From assembly GCA_041690535.1 (NCBI GenBank), contig JAWLHA010000039.1, forward strand, positions 1 through 43,172: a stretch of DNA of 43,172 bases, given 5' to 3'. The notes under the pieces were generated by a model, which made no database searches, was not told the DNA's origin, and worked only from the letters and a program-made list of their open reading frames with translations. This stretch comes from JAWLHA01 sp041690535. Lineage in GTDB: Bacteria; Pseudomonadota; Gammaproteobacteria; Thiohalomonadales; Thiohalomonadaceae. Shown here piece by piece: positions 5,928 to 14,974 of the stretch. A program made the position numbers and the translations under genes. Position 1 is the first letter of the stretch. The number at the start of each line of letters is the position of its first letter.

Positions 5928-8720
5928 TCACCCCGTGTTCCGCATCCCCGCCGCAATGGCATTGATGGAGCGGAGCAGTGGTTCGAGCCAGACCGAGCGC
6001 TCCTCTTCACTCAGCGTCTCGTCGCGGTAGCGATGCAAGAGCACGATCTGGATATGGTTCAACGGGTCCAGATAGGGGTTTCGACGGTCGAGAGACAACA
6101 GCAGGGCAGGGTTTTCTTCCAGCAGCGTCGAGATCTGCGCCACTTTCAGCACGGAATCCACTGTACGTCGGTGCTCCGCACTGATGGTTTGGTAGATGCG
6201 CTTGGAAACGGCCCCATCGGCGCAGAGTTCCGCGTATTCCGATGCGATCTCCATCTCGGCCTTGAACAGGGACATCTGACTGTTGCTCAAGAGCGAACGG
6301 AAGAAGGGCCACTCCTTGTACATGGTCTGCAGCTTCTCGACCCGGGCGGGTTCTCCTCCGCACCAGGCCGCCAGGGCCGAACCGATCCCGAACCAGGCGG
6401 GGATGGTGTGCCGGGACTGCGCCCAGCCGAACACCCAGGCGATTGCCCGCACGGAACCCTTGGAGCGATCGCCCTTCTTGCGATGGGAGGGGCGCGAGCC
6501 GATGTTGAGCAGGCTGATCTCCGAGACGGGGGTGGCCTCGTAGAAGTAGTCGAGGAAGCCTTCGCTCCGGTCGGTGAGCTCCCGATAGGCCTGCTCACCT
6601 TCCTTGGCCAGTTGGTGCATGATGTCCAGATAATCCTGCCGATCCGGCTCGGTCTCCCGAATCAGGCAACGGCTTGCCTTCAACAGCCCGCTGATGCCCA
6701 CAGTCAGTTCATAGACTGCGGTCTCCTCGTTGCTGTATTTGTAGGAGAGCACCTCACCCTGCTCGGTGAACTTGATCTCGCCATGCACCGTGCCCTGGGG
6801 TTGGGCCAGGATGGATTCGTGGGTGGGGCCGCCCCCGCGTCCGATGGTGCCGCCGCGTCCGTGGAACAGCCGGCAGTCGATGCCGCGTTCGGAGGCCATG
6901 GCCGTGATTTTTTTCTGGGCTTGGTAGAGATTCCACGACGAGGCGAGGATGCCTCCGTCCTTGCAGGAGTCCGAATACCCCAGCATGACCTCCTGCATGT
7001 TGCCGGAGGCCTTGAGCATGGCCGCGTAGCAGTTGTTGTCGAGCAGCGCGCTCATGACCGGCTCCACGTGCTCAAGGTCCTCGATGGTCTCGAACAGCGG
7101 GGCAATGCGGATGTTGCAGAACCAGTCGTCGCCGCGCCGGCCCGCAAGCGCCGCCTGACGGGCCAGGAGCAGCACCTCCATCACGTGGCTGGCGGCGTGC
7201 GTCATGGAGATGACGTAGCTGCCGAAGCTCTGCGCGCTCACCTCCTTGCGCATGCGGGCCATCACCCGGAACACCTCCAGGGTCTCCCGGGTGTTGTCGC
7301 TGAGTTTGGTCCGATCAACCTGCAGCTTCTCATGCCGCATGATGTAATCGCCCAGCAGCGCCAGCCGCTGCTCCTCGTTCAACGCCCGGTAGTCCACAGG
7401 CTCGGGTTGCATCGCCAGCAGTTCCGCAACCGCCTGGGTGTGTCGCCCGGACTCCTGGCGCACATCCAGATGGACCAGGTAGAAGCCGAAGGTCTCGACG
7501 AGGCGGATGAGGTCCCTCAGGTCACCCTCGGCAATGGAGCTGTCGCCATGGGAGACCAGCGAATCCCGAATGAGGCAGAGATCATGGAGAAATTCACGTT
7601 CGGAGAGGTACCCACCCGTGGTGTCCTTGACTTCGTGGCCGGAGAGGCGTGCCTCCACATAGCGCAGGTTCTCCCGCAGCCGATGGCGCATGAAATACAG
7701 CTTGCGGCGGTAGGGTTCGTGGACGAAGCGGTCCGGCTTGTCGGTAAAGGCGTCCGGGTGGGCGGCCTCGTCCCGCTCCAGGGAGGCAAGAAAAGCCTCC
7801 GTCGGCTCGCACAGCAGGTGAGAGTGAGTGAGTACATGGCCCAGCTGCTGGGTGCGGTTGACGTACTCGCGGAGGATCTCCCGATGATGCAGTCGCACCG
7901 CCATGGCGGTGGTCTCCGGGGTGACGAAGGGGTTTCCGTCGCGATCGCCGCCGATCCACGAGCCGAACTTGAGGCAGCTGGGCACTTCGATGGCCGTGTC
8001 CTGCCCGTAAATGCGGCGGACCGCCTTCTCCAGGTTGCGGTAGGTGGCGGGAACCGCCCGGAACAGGCTTTCGCGGAAATAGAAGAGACCGTTCTTGATC
8101 TCATCCCGCACGTGGGGACGTTGCGGCCGCACCTCGTCGGTTTTCCAGAGGATCTGGATCTCGCTCTCCATGCGTCGTTTCAGATCCTCCTTCTCCTCCT
8201 TGCCAATCCGGGGATCGGCGATCCGCTCGCTCAGCACGAAGATGCGCCGCAACACCTCCATAATGGTCCGGCGCTTCGCCTCGGTGGGGTGCGCCGTGAA
8301 GACCGGTCGGTAGGCCAGCTTGTTCAGGACAGCCTGAAGCTCCTCGGCGGTGACGCCTTCGCCGTGGAAATGGCGAAAGGCGTCATCGAAGGAGCCTTGC
8401 CACAGAGGGCCGCCCGCACGCAGCAGTCGGCGGCGCTCCCGGTGTTGGAAGGCCTCTTCGGCGATATTGACCAGACTGAAATAGGTATTGAATGCGCGAA
8501 GAACGTGGGTCAGCGTCTCGGCGTCCAGGGTGGCGATGATTTTGGCCAGCCGCTGGCGTTTGCGGGCGTTATCGTCCCGGCGCAGGCTGATGTAGCCCTT
8601 GCGCAGGGTTTCCACTGCGGCCAGCACCCCGTGGCCGGCCTGGTCTCGCAAGACGTTGCCCAGAAGATTCCCGAAGAGCTTTACCCGGGCACGTAACTGC
8701 TTGTCGCTCGTACCTTTCAT
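5928..8720 (-). CDS. ppc: Phosphoenolpyruvate carboxylase
   Basis: Ppc carboxylates PEP with bicarbonate to oxaloacetate, the main anaplerotic reaction in many proteobacteria. The 930-residue protein holds FTAHPTEAKRRT (catalytic His at residue 144), GSWIGGDRDGNPFVT (253-267), VRQESGRHTQAV, YSDSCKDGG, the FHGRGGTIGRGGGP glycine loop and the invariant C-terminal RNTG. Length is a little above E. coli Ppc (883). ATG 8720 is chosen because it begins the recognisable N-terminus; the frame stays open far upstream to about 9137 into the end of glgA, but that stretch does not look like Ppc. It lies 257 bp downstream of glgA on the same strand, possibly co-transcribed. Confidence 0.96.
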   Translation of the reverse strand: MKGTSDKQLRARVKLFGNLLGNVLRDQAGHGVLAAVETLRKGYISLRRDDNARKRQRLAKIIATLDAETLTHVLRAFNTYFSLVNIAEEAFQHRERRRLLRAGGPLWQGSFDDAFRHFHGEGVTAEELQAVLNKLAYRPVFTAHPTEAKRRTIMEVLRRIFVLSERIADPRIGKEEKEDLKRRMESEIQILWKTDEVRPQRPHVRDEIKNGLFYFRESLFRAVPATYRNLEKAVRRIYGQDTAIEVPSCLKFGSWIGGDRDGNPFVTPETTAMAVRLHHREILREYVNRTQQLGHVLTHSHLLCEPTEAFLASLERDEAAHPDAFTDKPDRFVHEPYRRKLYFMRHRLRENLRYVEARLSGHEVKDTTGGYLSEREFLHDLCLIRDSLVSHGDSSIAEGDLRDLIRLVETFGFYLVHLDVRQESGRHTQAVAELLAMQPEPVDYRALNEEQRLALLGDYIMRHEKLQVDRTKLSDNTRETLEVFRVMARMRKEVSAQSFGSYVISMTHAASHVMEVLLLARQAALAGRRGDDWFCNIRIAPLFETIEDLEHVEPVMSALLDNNCYAAMLKASGNMQEVMLGYSDSCKDGGILASSWNLYQAQKKITAMASERGIDCRLFHGRGGTIGRGGGPTHESILAQPQGTVHGEIKFTEQGEVLSYKYSNEETAVYELTVGISGLLKASRCLIRETEPDRQDYLDIMHQLAKEGEQAYRELTDRSEGFLDYFYEATPVSEISLLNIGSRPSHRKKGDRSKGSVRAIAWVFGWAQSRHTIPAWFGIGSALAAWCGGEPARVEKLQTMYKEWPFFRSLLSNSQMSLFKAEMEIASEYAELCADGAVSKRIYQTISAEHRRTVDSVLKVAQISTLLEENPALLLSLDRRNPYLDPLNHIQIVLLHRYRDETLSEEERSVWLEPLLRSINAIAAGMRNTG

Positions 8721-8977
8721 ACCGATGGAGTCGCCTGACTGGATTTGAGCATGGATGTGCCGGCCGGGTTTGCCCCGGCGGCGCCCAGCGCGGTGCGCAA
8801 AGCGCGCCATTATAGCCGAAACTGATTCTCTTTTTCCTCCCGCGCCGATCATTTTGCGGGGGAAGAGGGGCGTTTGCCTCCGGGGACGGGACAGAGGGAA
8901 ACGGACGGCAGGGTGCCCCGGCCCCTGAGAACAGAGGCCGGCAGCGCCTGCCGATCGGGGCCCCTTGCGGGGGTTGC

Positions 8978-10429
8978 TTACTTTGGATTGGCTGCGTCGG
9001 AAGCGGCCTGCCTGTAGAGCTCCAGGTACTGCTGCGCACTGCGCTCCCAGCTGTAGTCCTGGCCCATTGCGTTGGTTGTGACCTGACGCCACGCCTCCGG
9101 CTGCGCATACAGGGCCAGCGCCTGATCCACCGCCCACACGATCGCCTCCGCATTTGCATGCTCAAAGACAAACCCCGTGGCCGTGCCATTGCGGACGGCC
9201 TCCTCACTGGCGTCGAGCACGGTGTCGGCCAAGCCGCCGGTTCTGCGTACGATGGGCAAGGTGCCATAGCGCAGGCTGTAGATCTGGTTCAGCCCGCAGG
9301 GCTCGAAGCGGGAGGGCATCAGGAACAGATCCGACCCCGCCTCGACCAGGTGTGCCAACTCCTCGTCGTACCCAATCAGCAGGCCCAGGCAGTCGGGGTG
9401 GCTCGCGGCGAAATCCTTCAGGGCCTGTTCGAAGTGGGGTTCGCCGGTGCCAAGGATGACCAGCTGCAGCGGCCGGTTGCACAACTCCGGGAGGGCGTGG
9501 AGCACCAGGTCGATGCCCTTCTGTTCCACCAACCGCCCCACCATCCCGATGACGGGCCGATCGGGGGTCTCGGGCAGCCCGAATCTCGCCTGCAACGCCC
9601 GCTTGTTCTTCCCCTTGGCGGCGAGGGTTTGGGCGGAGTAGCGCTGCGGGATGTGCGGATCATGGCTGGGGTCCCAGACGGCGTAGTCGGCGCCGTTCAG
9701 CACGCCACTCACGTGATCGCCCCGGTGGTTGAGCAGCCCTTCCAATCCATAGCCGAATTCCGCCGTTCGGATCTCGTCGGCATAGGTGGGGCTCACCGTG
9801 GTGACGCGATCGGCCAAGGCGATCCCCCCTTTAATGAAGGAGAAATCCCCGTAGAACTCCACCCCGTCAATGCGCCATAACTCCTGAGTCAGCCGCAGAT
9901 CGACGAAGGTTTGACGGGGAAATACCCCCTGATAGGCCAAATTGTGGATGGTGAAGAGTGTCCCGGGTCGATTGCGCTCCAAAGACAGCAGCGCCGGAAC
10001 CAGTCCGGACTGCCAGTCATTGCAGTGCACCACATCGGGACGCCAGTGGAGGCCGGCACGGTCCATGCCCAGCTCCACGGCAGCCTGGGAGAAGAGGGCA
10101 TAGCGTTTGGCGTTGTCGGGCCAGTCCCGGCCGTCCGGTCCCTGGTAGGGGCCGTTGTCCCGATCGAATTCCTTCGGGCTGTCCACCAGCCAGACGGTGA
10201 CGCCCTCGAGGGTCCCTTCCAGGATACGTACCGGCCGGGAGCGTACGTGCACATGCCCCACCAGGCGAACCGGCCCGATCCGCGAGAGGGCTTGCCGATA
10301 AGCGGGAAGGACGATCCTAACCTGGTGACCCAGGCGTGCGAGGGCCGCGGGCAAGCTCGCGCTGACATCCCCAAGACCGCCGGTTTTGACGAGCGGGTGT
10401 ACCTCGCTGGTGACAAACAGGATATTCAT
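8978..10429 (-). CDS. glgA: Glycogen synthase (ADP-glucose, GT5)
   Basis: GlgA extends alpha-1,4-glucan chains from ADP-glucose made by GlgC. The 483-residue protein has the N-terminal KTGGLGDV motif (K15) that binds the ADP-glucose diphosphate, the HCNDWQSGLVPAL segment, a GMVGRLVEQKG loop opening the second Rossmann domain and the C-terminal EPCGLNQIYSLRYGT retaining-glycosyltransferase signature. Length fits bacterial GlgA. It is transcribed divergently from gnd across a 111-bp, comparatively A+T-rich gap. It is separated from glgB/glgC by the pentose-phosphate genes. Confidence 0.96.
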   Translation of the reverse strand: MNILFVTSEVHPLVKTGGLGDVSASLPAALARLGHQVRIVLPAYRQALSRIGPVRLVGHVHVRSRPVRILEGTLEGVTVWLVDSPKEFDRDNGPYQGPDGRDWPDNAKRYALFSQAAVELGMDRAGLHWRPDVVHCNDWQSGLVPALLSLERNRPGTLFTIHNLAYQGVFPRQTFVDLRLTQELWRIDGVEFYGDFSFIKGGIALADRVTTVSPTYADEIRTAEFGYGLEGLLNHRGDHVSGVLNGADYAVWDPSHDPHIPQRYSAQTLAAKGKNKRALQARFGLPETPDRPVIGMVGRLVEQKGIDLVLHALPELCNRPLQLVILGTGEPHFEQALKDFAASHPDCLGLLIGYDEELAHLVEAGSDLFLMPSRFEPCGLNQIYSLRYGTLPIVRRTGGLADTVLDASEEAVRNGTATGFVFEHANAEAIVWAVDQALALYAQPEAWRQVTTNAMGQDYSWERSAQQYLELYRQAASDAANPK

Positions 10430-10540
10430 AGGGCGAAGGTTACCTTAAGTTGTTCTTATGATTTCCCTTAACAACTATGATGCAGAATAATCGTTACTGG
10501 CTAGAGTTAGTACTGTAATCCATCACCGGGGGGGAGAGGT
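10430..10540. promoter_or_regulatory. Divergent glgA/gnd promoter region
   Basis: This 111-bp gap must hold the starts of both glgA (leftward) and gnd (rightward). It is clearly richer in A+T than its surroundings, with TATGAT, CATAAG and TGTAAT-like hexamers. I cannot pick a convincing -35/-10 pair for either gene. The end contains the gnd ribosome-binding site, GGGGGAGAGG, directly before ATG 10541. Confidence 0.45.
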
Positions 10541-11449
10541 ATGCGGATTGCGATGATCGGTTTGGGCAAGATGGGGAGTAACATGGCCCGGCGGCTATGC
10601 CGTCGGGGGATCGAGGTGGTGGGCTATAACCGATCGCCGGCCCCGATCGAGCTGCTTGCAAAAGAGGAGGGGCTGATCCCCGCCTCGTCCCTCGTCGATG
10701 CCATCTCGAAGCTCTCCCCGCCGCGGGTGGTCTGGCTCATGCTGCCCGCGGGCGAGACCACCGAGGGTTACATCGATGATCTTGGCGCGACTCTCGCCGA
10801 GGGCGACTTGATCGTGGACGGTGGTAATGCGAACTTCCATGACTCCCGGCGCCGGGGAACGATGCTGTCCCAACGCGGCATCGGGTTCTGCGACGTGGGG
10901 ACCTCCGGTGGGGTTTGGGGTCTGGACAACGGCTATTGCATGATGGCAGGGGGAGCGCCGGAGCACGTCGCCCTGCTCGAACCGGTGCTCAAGGCGCTGG
11001 CCCCGACCCCCGAGTCGGGGTGGGGACGTGTGGGGCCGGTGGGGGCGGGCCACTACGCCAAGATGATTCACAACGGCATCGAATATGGGATGATGCAGGC
11101 CTATGCCGAAGGGTTGGCCCTGATGCGCAGCCGCCGGGAATTCGCCCTGGATCTGGCCCAAGTCACCGAACTCTGGCGCCACGGTTCGGTGGTGCGCAGT
11201 TGGCTGCTGGACCTCACCGCCGAGGCGCTGGCGGCGGATCAGACCCTGGAGGGCATCAGCCCGTATGTGGCCGATTCGGGGGAGGGGCGCTGGACGGCCA
11301 TCGAGGCGATCGAGCAGGGGGTGGCGGCGCCGGTGATGAGTCTGGCGCTGCAGATGCGCTTTTTGACTCAGGACCCGGAGGGGTACGGCGCCAAGCTCCT
11401 TTCACTGATGCGCAACGCCTTTGGCGGACATACCGTAGTGAAGCAGTGA
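10541..11449 (+). CDS. gnd: 6-phosphogluconate dehydrogenase (decarboxylating), short form
   Basis: Gnd oxidises and decarboxylates 6-phosphogluconate to ribulose 5-phosphate. The 302-residue protein begins with the Rossmann loop IGLGKMGSNMARRL (residues 6-19). It contains VDGGNANFHDSRRR, GTSGGVWGLDNGYCMMAGG and the catalytic HYAKMIHNGIEYGMMQ segment with its Lys and Asn. At about 300 residues it belongs to the short GntZ/YqeC-type group rather than the ~470-residue enterobacterial form. The GYNRS sequence after the second beta-strand keeps an Arg that usually favours NADP, so cofactor use needs assay. A very strong ribosome-binding site precedes ATG 10541. zwf and pgi follow on the same strand. 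Confidence 0.93.
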   Translation: MRIAMIGLGKMGSNMARRLCRRGIEVVGYNRSPAPIELLAKEEGLIPASSLVDAISKLSPPRVVWLMLPAGETTEGYIDDLGATLAEGDLIVDGGNANFHDSRRRGTMLSQRGIGFCDVGTSGGVWGLDNGYCMMAGGAPEHVALLEPVLKALAPTPESGWGRVGPVGAGHYAKMIHNGIEYGMMQAYAEGLALMRSRREFALDLAQVTELWRHGSVVRSWLLDLTAEALAADQTLEGISPYVADSGEGRWTAIEAIEQGVAAPVMSLALQMRFLTQDPEGYGAKLLSLMRNAFGGHTVVKQ

Positions 11450-11528
11450 GGGTAATGCCTGGAAAAATCCCGCATAACCGTTGAATCAGTAGCCCACTGC
11501 TTCGAAGCCTTGGGAGAGGAGTCCTGTT

Positions 11529-13016
11529 TTGACTCAGCCGTGCACTTTCGTAATTTTTGGGGCCACGGGCAACCTGGCCCAAAACAAGTTGCTGCCTGCG
11601 CTGTACCACCTGGAGGAGGCGGGACGCCTCCCGGAGGAGATGGCCATCGTCGGTTTCGGCCGGCGCGAGTGGGATGACGAGGAGTGGCGCAAGGAGGTTG
11701 AGTCCATCCTCCAGCCCAAGGCGCGCCAGGGACTCAACCCCGAGGTCTTCGCCCGTTTTCGCAGCCGGCTCTACTTTTTCCGCGGCGATCTGGACGACAA
11801 GGAGGCCTACGGTCGGCTCAAGGAGACCCTGGATGGGGCTCCCCACTGTCCCGACAATCTGGTCTTCTACATGGCCATTCGACCGGCCGAGTTCGGCATG
11901 GTGGCCCAGAACCTCGCCGAGGTGGGGCTCAACCGCGAGGAGAACGGTTGGCGTCGGCTGGTCATCGAAAAGCCGTTCGGCTATGACCTGGAGAGTGCCC
12001 AGATCCTGGAGGAGCAGCTGCACCGGAATTTCACCGAGAATCAGCTGTTCCGCATTGATCACTATCTGGGCAAGGGGATGGTGCAGAATGTTTTGGTGTT
12101 CCGCTTCGCCAATCTGATGACCGAACCGCTGTGGAACCGGAACTTCATCGATCACGTGCAGATCACCCACTCCGAATCCCTGGGAATCGGCCGGCGTGCG
12201 GAGTACTACGATGGCGCCGGTGCACTGAGGGACATGCTGCAGAGCCATCTGCTGCAGTTGCTCACCCTGGTCGCCATGGAGCCGCCGGCCAGCATGGATG
12301 CCGAATCCTTGCGTGACGAGAAGGTGAAGGTGCTGAAGTCCATTCGGCCCATTCCGCCCAGTGCCGTGCACGCCCACGCCTTTCGGGCCCAATACACGCG
12401 GGGGAGGGTCAATGGCGAGATGGTTCCCGGGTATCAGGAGGAGCCAGGCGTTCCGGCCCACAGCACGACCGAGACGTTCTGCGCCATGAAGCTGTACATT
12501 GACAATTGGCGCTGGCGCCACGTGCCATTCTATCTGCGCACCGGCAAGCGGATGGAAAAGGGGATGTCGATGATCGCCATCCGCTTCAGGCACCCGCCGC
12601 AGCTGCTGTTTCGGGAGACCCCGATTGAACGGCTCAACCCCAACTGGCTGCTGCTGAGTATCCAGCCCGACGAGTGCGTGAGGGCCGAGCTGCAGGTCAA
12701 GGTTCCCGGGCTTGAGATGAGGACCGAAACCACCAGCCTGGATGCCAGTTACTGCAACGTCAAGCAGCAGAGTCTCGATGCTTATGAGGCGCTCCTGCTC
12801 GATGTGATCGAAGACGACCACTCGCTGTTCCTGCGCTACGACGAAGTGCGCTGGGCCTGGAAGGTGGTCGACCCGATCCTCAAGGTGTGGTCCATGGAAC
12901 GCGATTTCATCCACACTTACCCCGCCGGAAGCTGGGGGCCCATCGAGGCCACCCGGCTGTTCGACAAAGATGATCAGACCTGGCGCAACAGCATGGCCCC
13001 CGGAGCCGGGCAGTAA
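11529..13016 (+). CDS. zwf: Glucose-6-phosphate 1-dehydrogenase
   Basis: Zwf oxidises glucose 6-phosphate to 6-phosphogluconolactone, the entry step of the oxidative pentose phosphate pathway. The 495-residue protein shows the nucleotide loop GATGNLAQNKLLPALY (11-26), IEKPFGYDL (146-154) and the active-site signature RIDHYLGKG (175-183). Most homologues have RK before LLP; here the pair is NK (N19-K20), a small deviation in a cofactor-contacting region. The start is TTG 11529, supported by AGAGGAG at 11515-11521. No separate 6-phosphogluconolactonase gene is visible between zwf and gnd. It is the middle gene of gnd-zwf-pgi. Confidence 0.95.
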   Translation: MTQPCTFVIFGATGNLAQNKLLPALYHLEEAGRLPEEMAIVGFGRREWDDEEWRKEVESILQPKARQGLNPEVFARFRSRLYFFRGDLDDKEAYGRLKETLDGAPHCPDNLVFYMAIRPAEFGMVAQNLAEVGLNREENGWRRLVIEKPFGYDLESAQILEEQLHRNFTENQLFRIDHYLGKGMVQNVLVFRFANLMTEPLWNRNFIDHVQITHSESLGIGRRAEYYDGAGALRDMLQSHLLQLLTLVAMEPPASMDAESLRDEKVKVLKSIRPIPPSAVHAHAFRAQYTRGRVNGEMVPGYQEEPGVPAHSTTETFCAMKLYIDNWRWRHVPFYLRTGKRMEKGMSMIAIRFRHPPQLLFRETPIERLNPNWLLLSIQPDECVRAELQVKVPGLEMRTETTSLDASYCNVKQQSLDAYEALLLDVIEDDHSLFLRYDEVRWAWKVVDPILKVWSMERDFIHTYPAGSWGPIEATRLFDKDDQTWRNSMAPGAGQ

Positions 13017-13059
13017 GCATCGCGCCCATAACAACAACAGAGGCAAGGAAGGACAAGAG

Positions 13060-14703
13060 ATGTCCAGATTGACGGATTCTCCCGCGTGGCACTCCCTTGA
13101 GGCGCACTTCCACAAGGTACGTGACTTGCACATGCGCGACCTGTTCGATGCCGACCCGGAGCGGTTTGGTCGCTTTTCTCAGCAATTCAATGATGTTCTT
13201 TTGGATTACTCCAAGAATCGGGTGACCGAAGAGACCATGGCGCTCCTGTTCGCCCTGGCAAGACAGCAGGACGTCGCCGGCTGGGCCCGGCGGATGTTCA
13301 GCGGGGAGAAGATCAACCTCACCGAGGGACGGGCGGTACTCCATACGGCCCTGCGCAACCGGTACGACGCTCCCGTCGCCGTGGATGGAGAGGACGTCAT
13401 GCCGCAGGTGAGGGCGGTGCTGGGAAGGATGCGCCGTTTTTGCGATGCGGTACGAAGCGGTCAGTGGACCGGTTACTCCGAGCGGGGGATCACCGATATT
13501 GTCAACATCGGCATCGGGGGGTCGGACCTTGGACCGTACATGGTGTGTGAAGCGCTGAGGCCCTATGGCAAGCCGGAGTTCCGCATGCATTTCGTCTCCA
13601 ATGTGGACGGCACTCAAATCGCCGAGACCCTCAAGAGACTGGATCCGGCCCGCACGCTGTTCATCGTCGCATCGAAGACCTTCACCACACAGGAGACCCT
13701 CACCAATGCCCACACCGCCCGGCGCTGGCTGGTGGAGCTGCTGGGGAGCGAATCGGCGGTGGCGCGCCATTTCGTGGCCGTCTCCACCAACGTGGCGCAG
13801 GTGGAGGCGTTCGGTATCCACCGGGACAACATGTTCGAGTTCTGGGATTGGGTCGGAGGGCGCTACTCGCTCTGGTCGGCCATCGGGCTACCCATTGCGC
13901 TCTATATCGGCATGGAGCGGTTCGAAGAGCTCTTGAGCGGGGCCCACGAGATGGACCGCCACTTCCTCGAGACCCCGCTGGAGCGCAATCTGCCGGTGAT
14001 CATGGCGCTGATCGGCGTCTGGTATAACAACTTCTTCGGGGCCGAAAGCCACGCGATCCTCCCCTATGATCAGTACCTGCACCGCTTCCCCGCCTACCTG
14101 CAACAGGGGGATATGGAGAGCAACGGCAAGCGGATCGATCGCGACGGCAACCCGGTGGATTACTCCACCGGCCCCGTGATTTGGGGAGAGCCGGGCACCA
14201 ACGGTCAACATGCTTTCTACCAATTGATCCACCAAGGGACGAAGCTGGTCCCGGCGGACTTCATCGCCCCGGTGGAAAGCCACAATCCCCTGGGTGAACA
14301 CCACGCGTTCCTGCTTTCTAACTTCTTCGCCCAGAGCGAAGCGCTCATGCGCGGCAAAACCGAGAACGAGGCCCGCGCCGAGCTGGAACACTCCGGTCTC
14401 TCCGGGGCGGCCCTCGAGCAGTTGCTACCGCACAAGGTCTTTCCCGGCAACCGGCCCAGCAACACCATCATGTTCAAACGGTTGACCCCCCGAACCCTGG
14501 GAACGCTGATCGCGCTGTATGAACACAAGATCTTCACCCAAGGGATTATCTGGAACGTCAACTCCTTCGACCAGTGGGGCGTGGAGCTGGGCAAGCAGCT
14601 GGCCAAGACCATACTGCCCGAGCTGAAAGGCGAGGGGATCGTGAACACCCATGATGCATCCACCAACGGGCTGATCAATTACTACAAGGCCACGCGGGAC
14701 TGA
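13060..14703 (+). CDS. pgi: Glucose-6-phosphate isomerase
   Basis: Pgi interconverts glucose 6-phosphate and fructose 6-phosphate, linking glycogen, glycolysis and the pentose phosphate branch. The 547-residue protein, almost the E. coli length, has VNIGIGGSDLGPYM (148-161), VASKTFTTQET, the family signature around GRYSLWSAIGLP, GTNGQHAFYQLIHQGT with the active-site His, and WGVELGKQLAK with the catalytic Lys near the C-terminus. ATG 13060 is preceded by AAGGAAGG and gives the expected N-terminus. The frame is open upstream to 12970, but that part overlaps the zwf end. It lies 43 bp after zwf. Confidence 0.96.
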   Translation: MSRLTDSPAWHSLEAHFHKVRDLHMRDLFDADPERFGRFSQQFNDVLLDYSKNRVTEETMALLFALARQQDVAGWARRMFSGEKINLTEGRAVLHTALRNRYDAPVAVDGEDVMPQVRAVLGRMRRFCDAVRSGQWTGYSERGITDIVNIGIGGSDLGPYMVCEALRPYGKPEFRMHFVSNVDGTQIAETLKRLDPARTLFIVASKTFTTQETLTNAHTARRWLVELLGSESAVARHFVAVSTNVAQVEAFGIHRDNMFEFWDWVGGRYSLWSAIGLPIALYIGMERFEELLSGAHEMDRHFLETPLERNLPVIMALIGVWYNNFFGAESHAILPYDQYLHRFPAYLQQGDMESNGKRIDRDGNPVDYSTGPVIWGEPGTNGQHAFYQLIHQGTKLVPADFIAPVESHNPLGEHHAFLLSNFFAQSEALMRGKTENEARAELEHSGLSGAALEQLLPHKVFPGNRPSNTIMFKRLTPRTLGTLIALYEHKIFTQGIIWNVNSFDQWGVELGKQLAKTILPELKGEGIVNTHDASTNGLINYYKATRD

Positions 14704-14861
14704 TGGCCGGCAAAGGGGCGGGCGGCAAGCCGCTGCTCAGCATCTTTGCGCGGCGTGCCGTGGGATGATCCGAGCGAGTCCGCTCCACGAAGTCCCGTTC
14801 ACTTCGGGCACAAACGGGCATTGGCCGAAAGGCTTTCCCGGACCCCGACTGAAACGCACGA

Positions 14862-14894
14862 CCACGGCCATGACGTAAGTATGCGTTCACGCTG
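14862..14894 (-). repeat. MITE-B end remnant
   Basis: Read on the minus strand, this begins CAGCGTGAACGCATACTTAC and continues GTCATGGCCGTGG. That matches the left terminus of MITE-B with few mismatches. The rest of the element is missing. It is the only recognisable structure in the 271-bp gap between pgi and the PagL gene. Confidence 0.65.
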
Positions 14895-14974
14895 ACGACC
14901 ACAGCGGGTGGTCAACTCCCCCCTTGATCTTTGCTACGTTGATTTGAACGTCGGGATGAAGGGAGTCTCCGGGG

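Noticed and set aside
6033..8696. Long plus-strand open frame opposite ppc
   Set aside because: It is the antisense of a clear PEP carboxylase; composition (His/Gln/Leu/Gly) is that of a mirror frame, and no motif is present. Similar mirror frames opposite zwf (11256-13133) and the GH57 gene (19134-20930) were rejected for the same reason.
8939..8953. Intrinsic terminator after glgA (CGGCA-GCGCC-TGCCG hairpin)
   Set aside because: The stem is only 5 bp and no T-tract follows, so it is not a convincing Rho-independent terminator.
8721..9137. Extension of the ppc frame upstream to 9137
   Set aside because: It runs into the 3' end of glgA in another frame and is Gly/Arg/Pro-rich with no family resemblance; open frames of this kind are common in such G+C-rich DNA.
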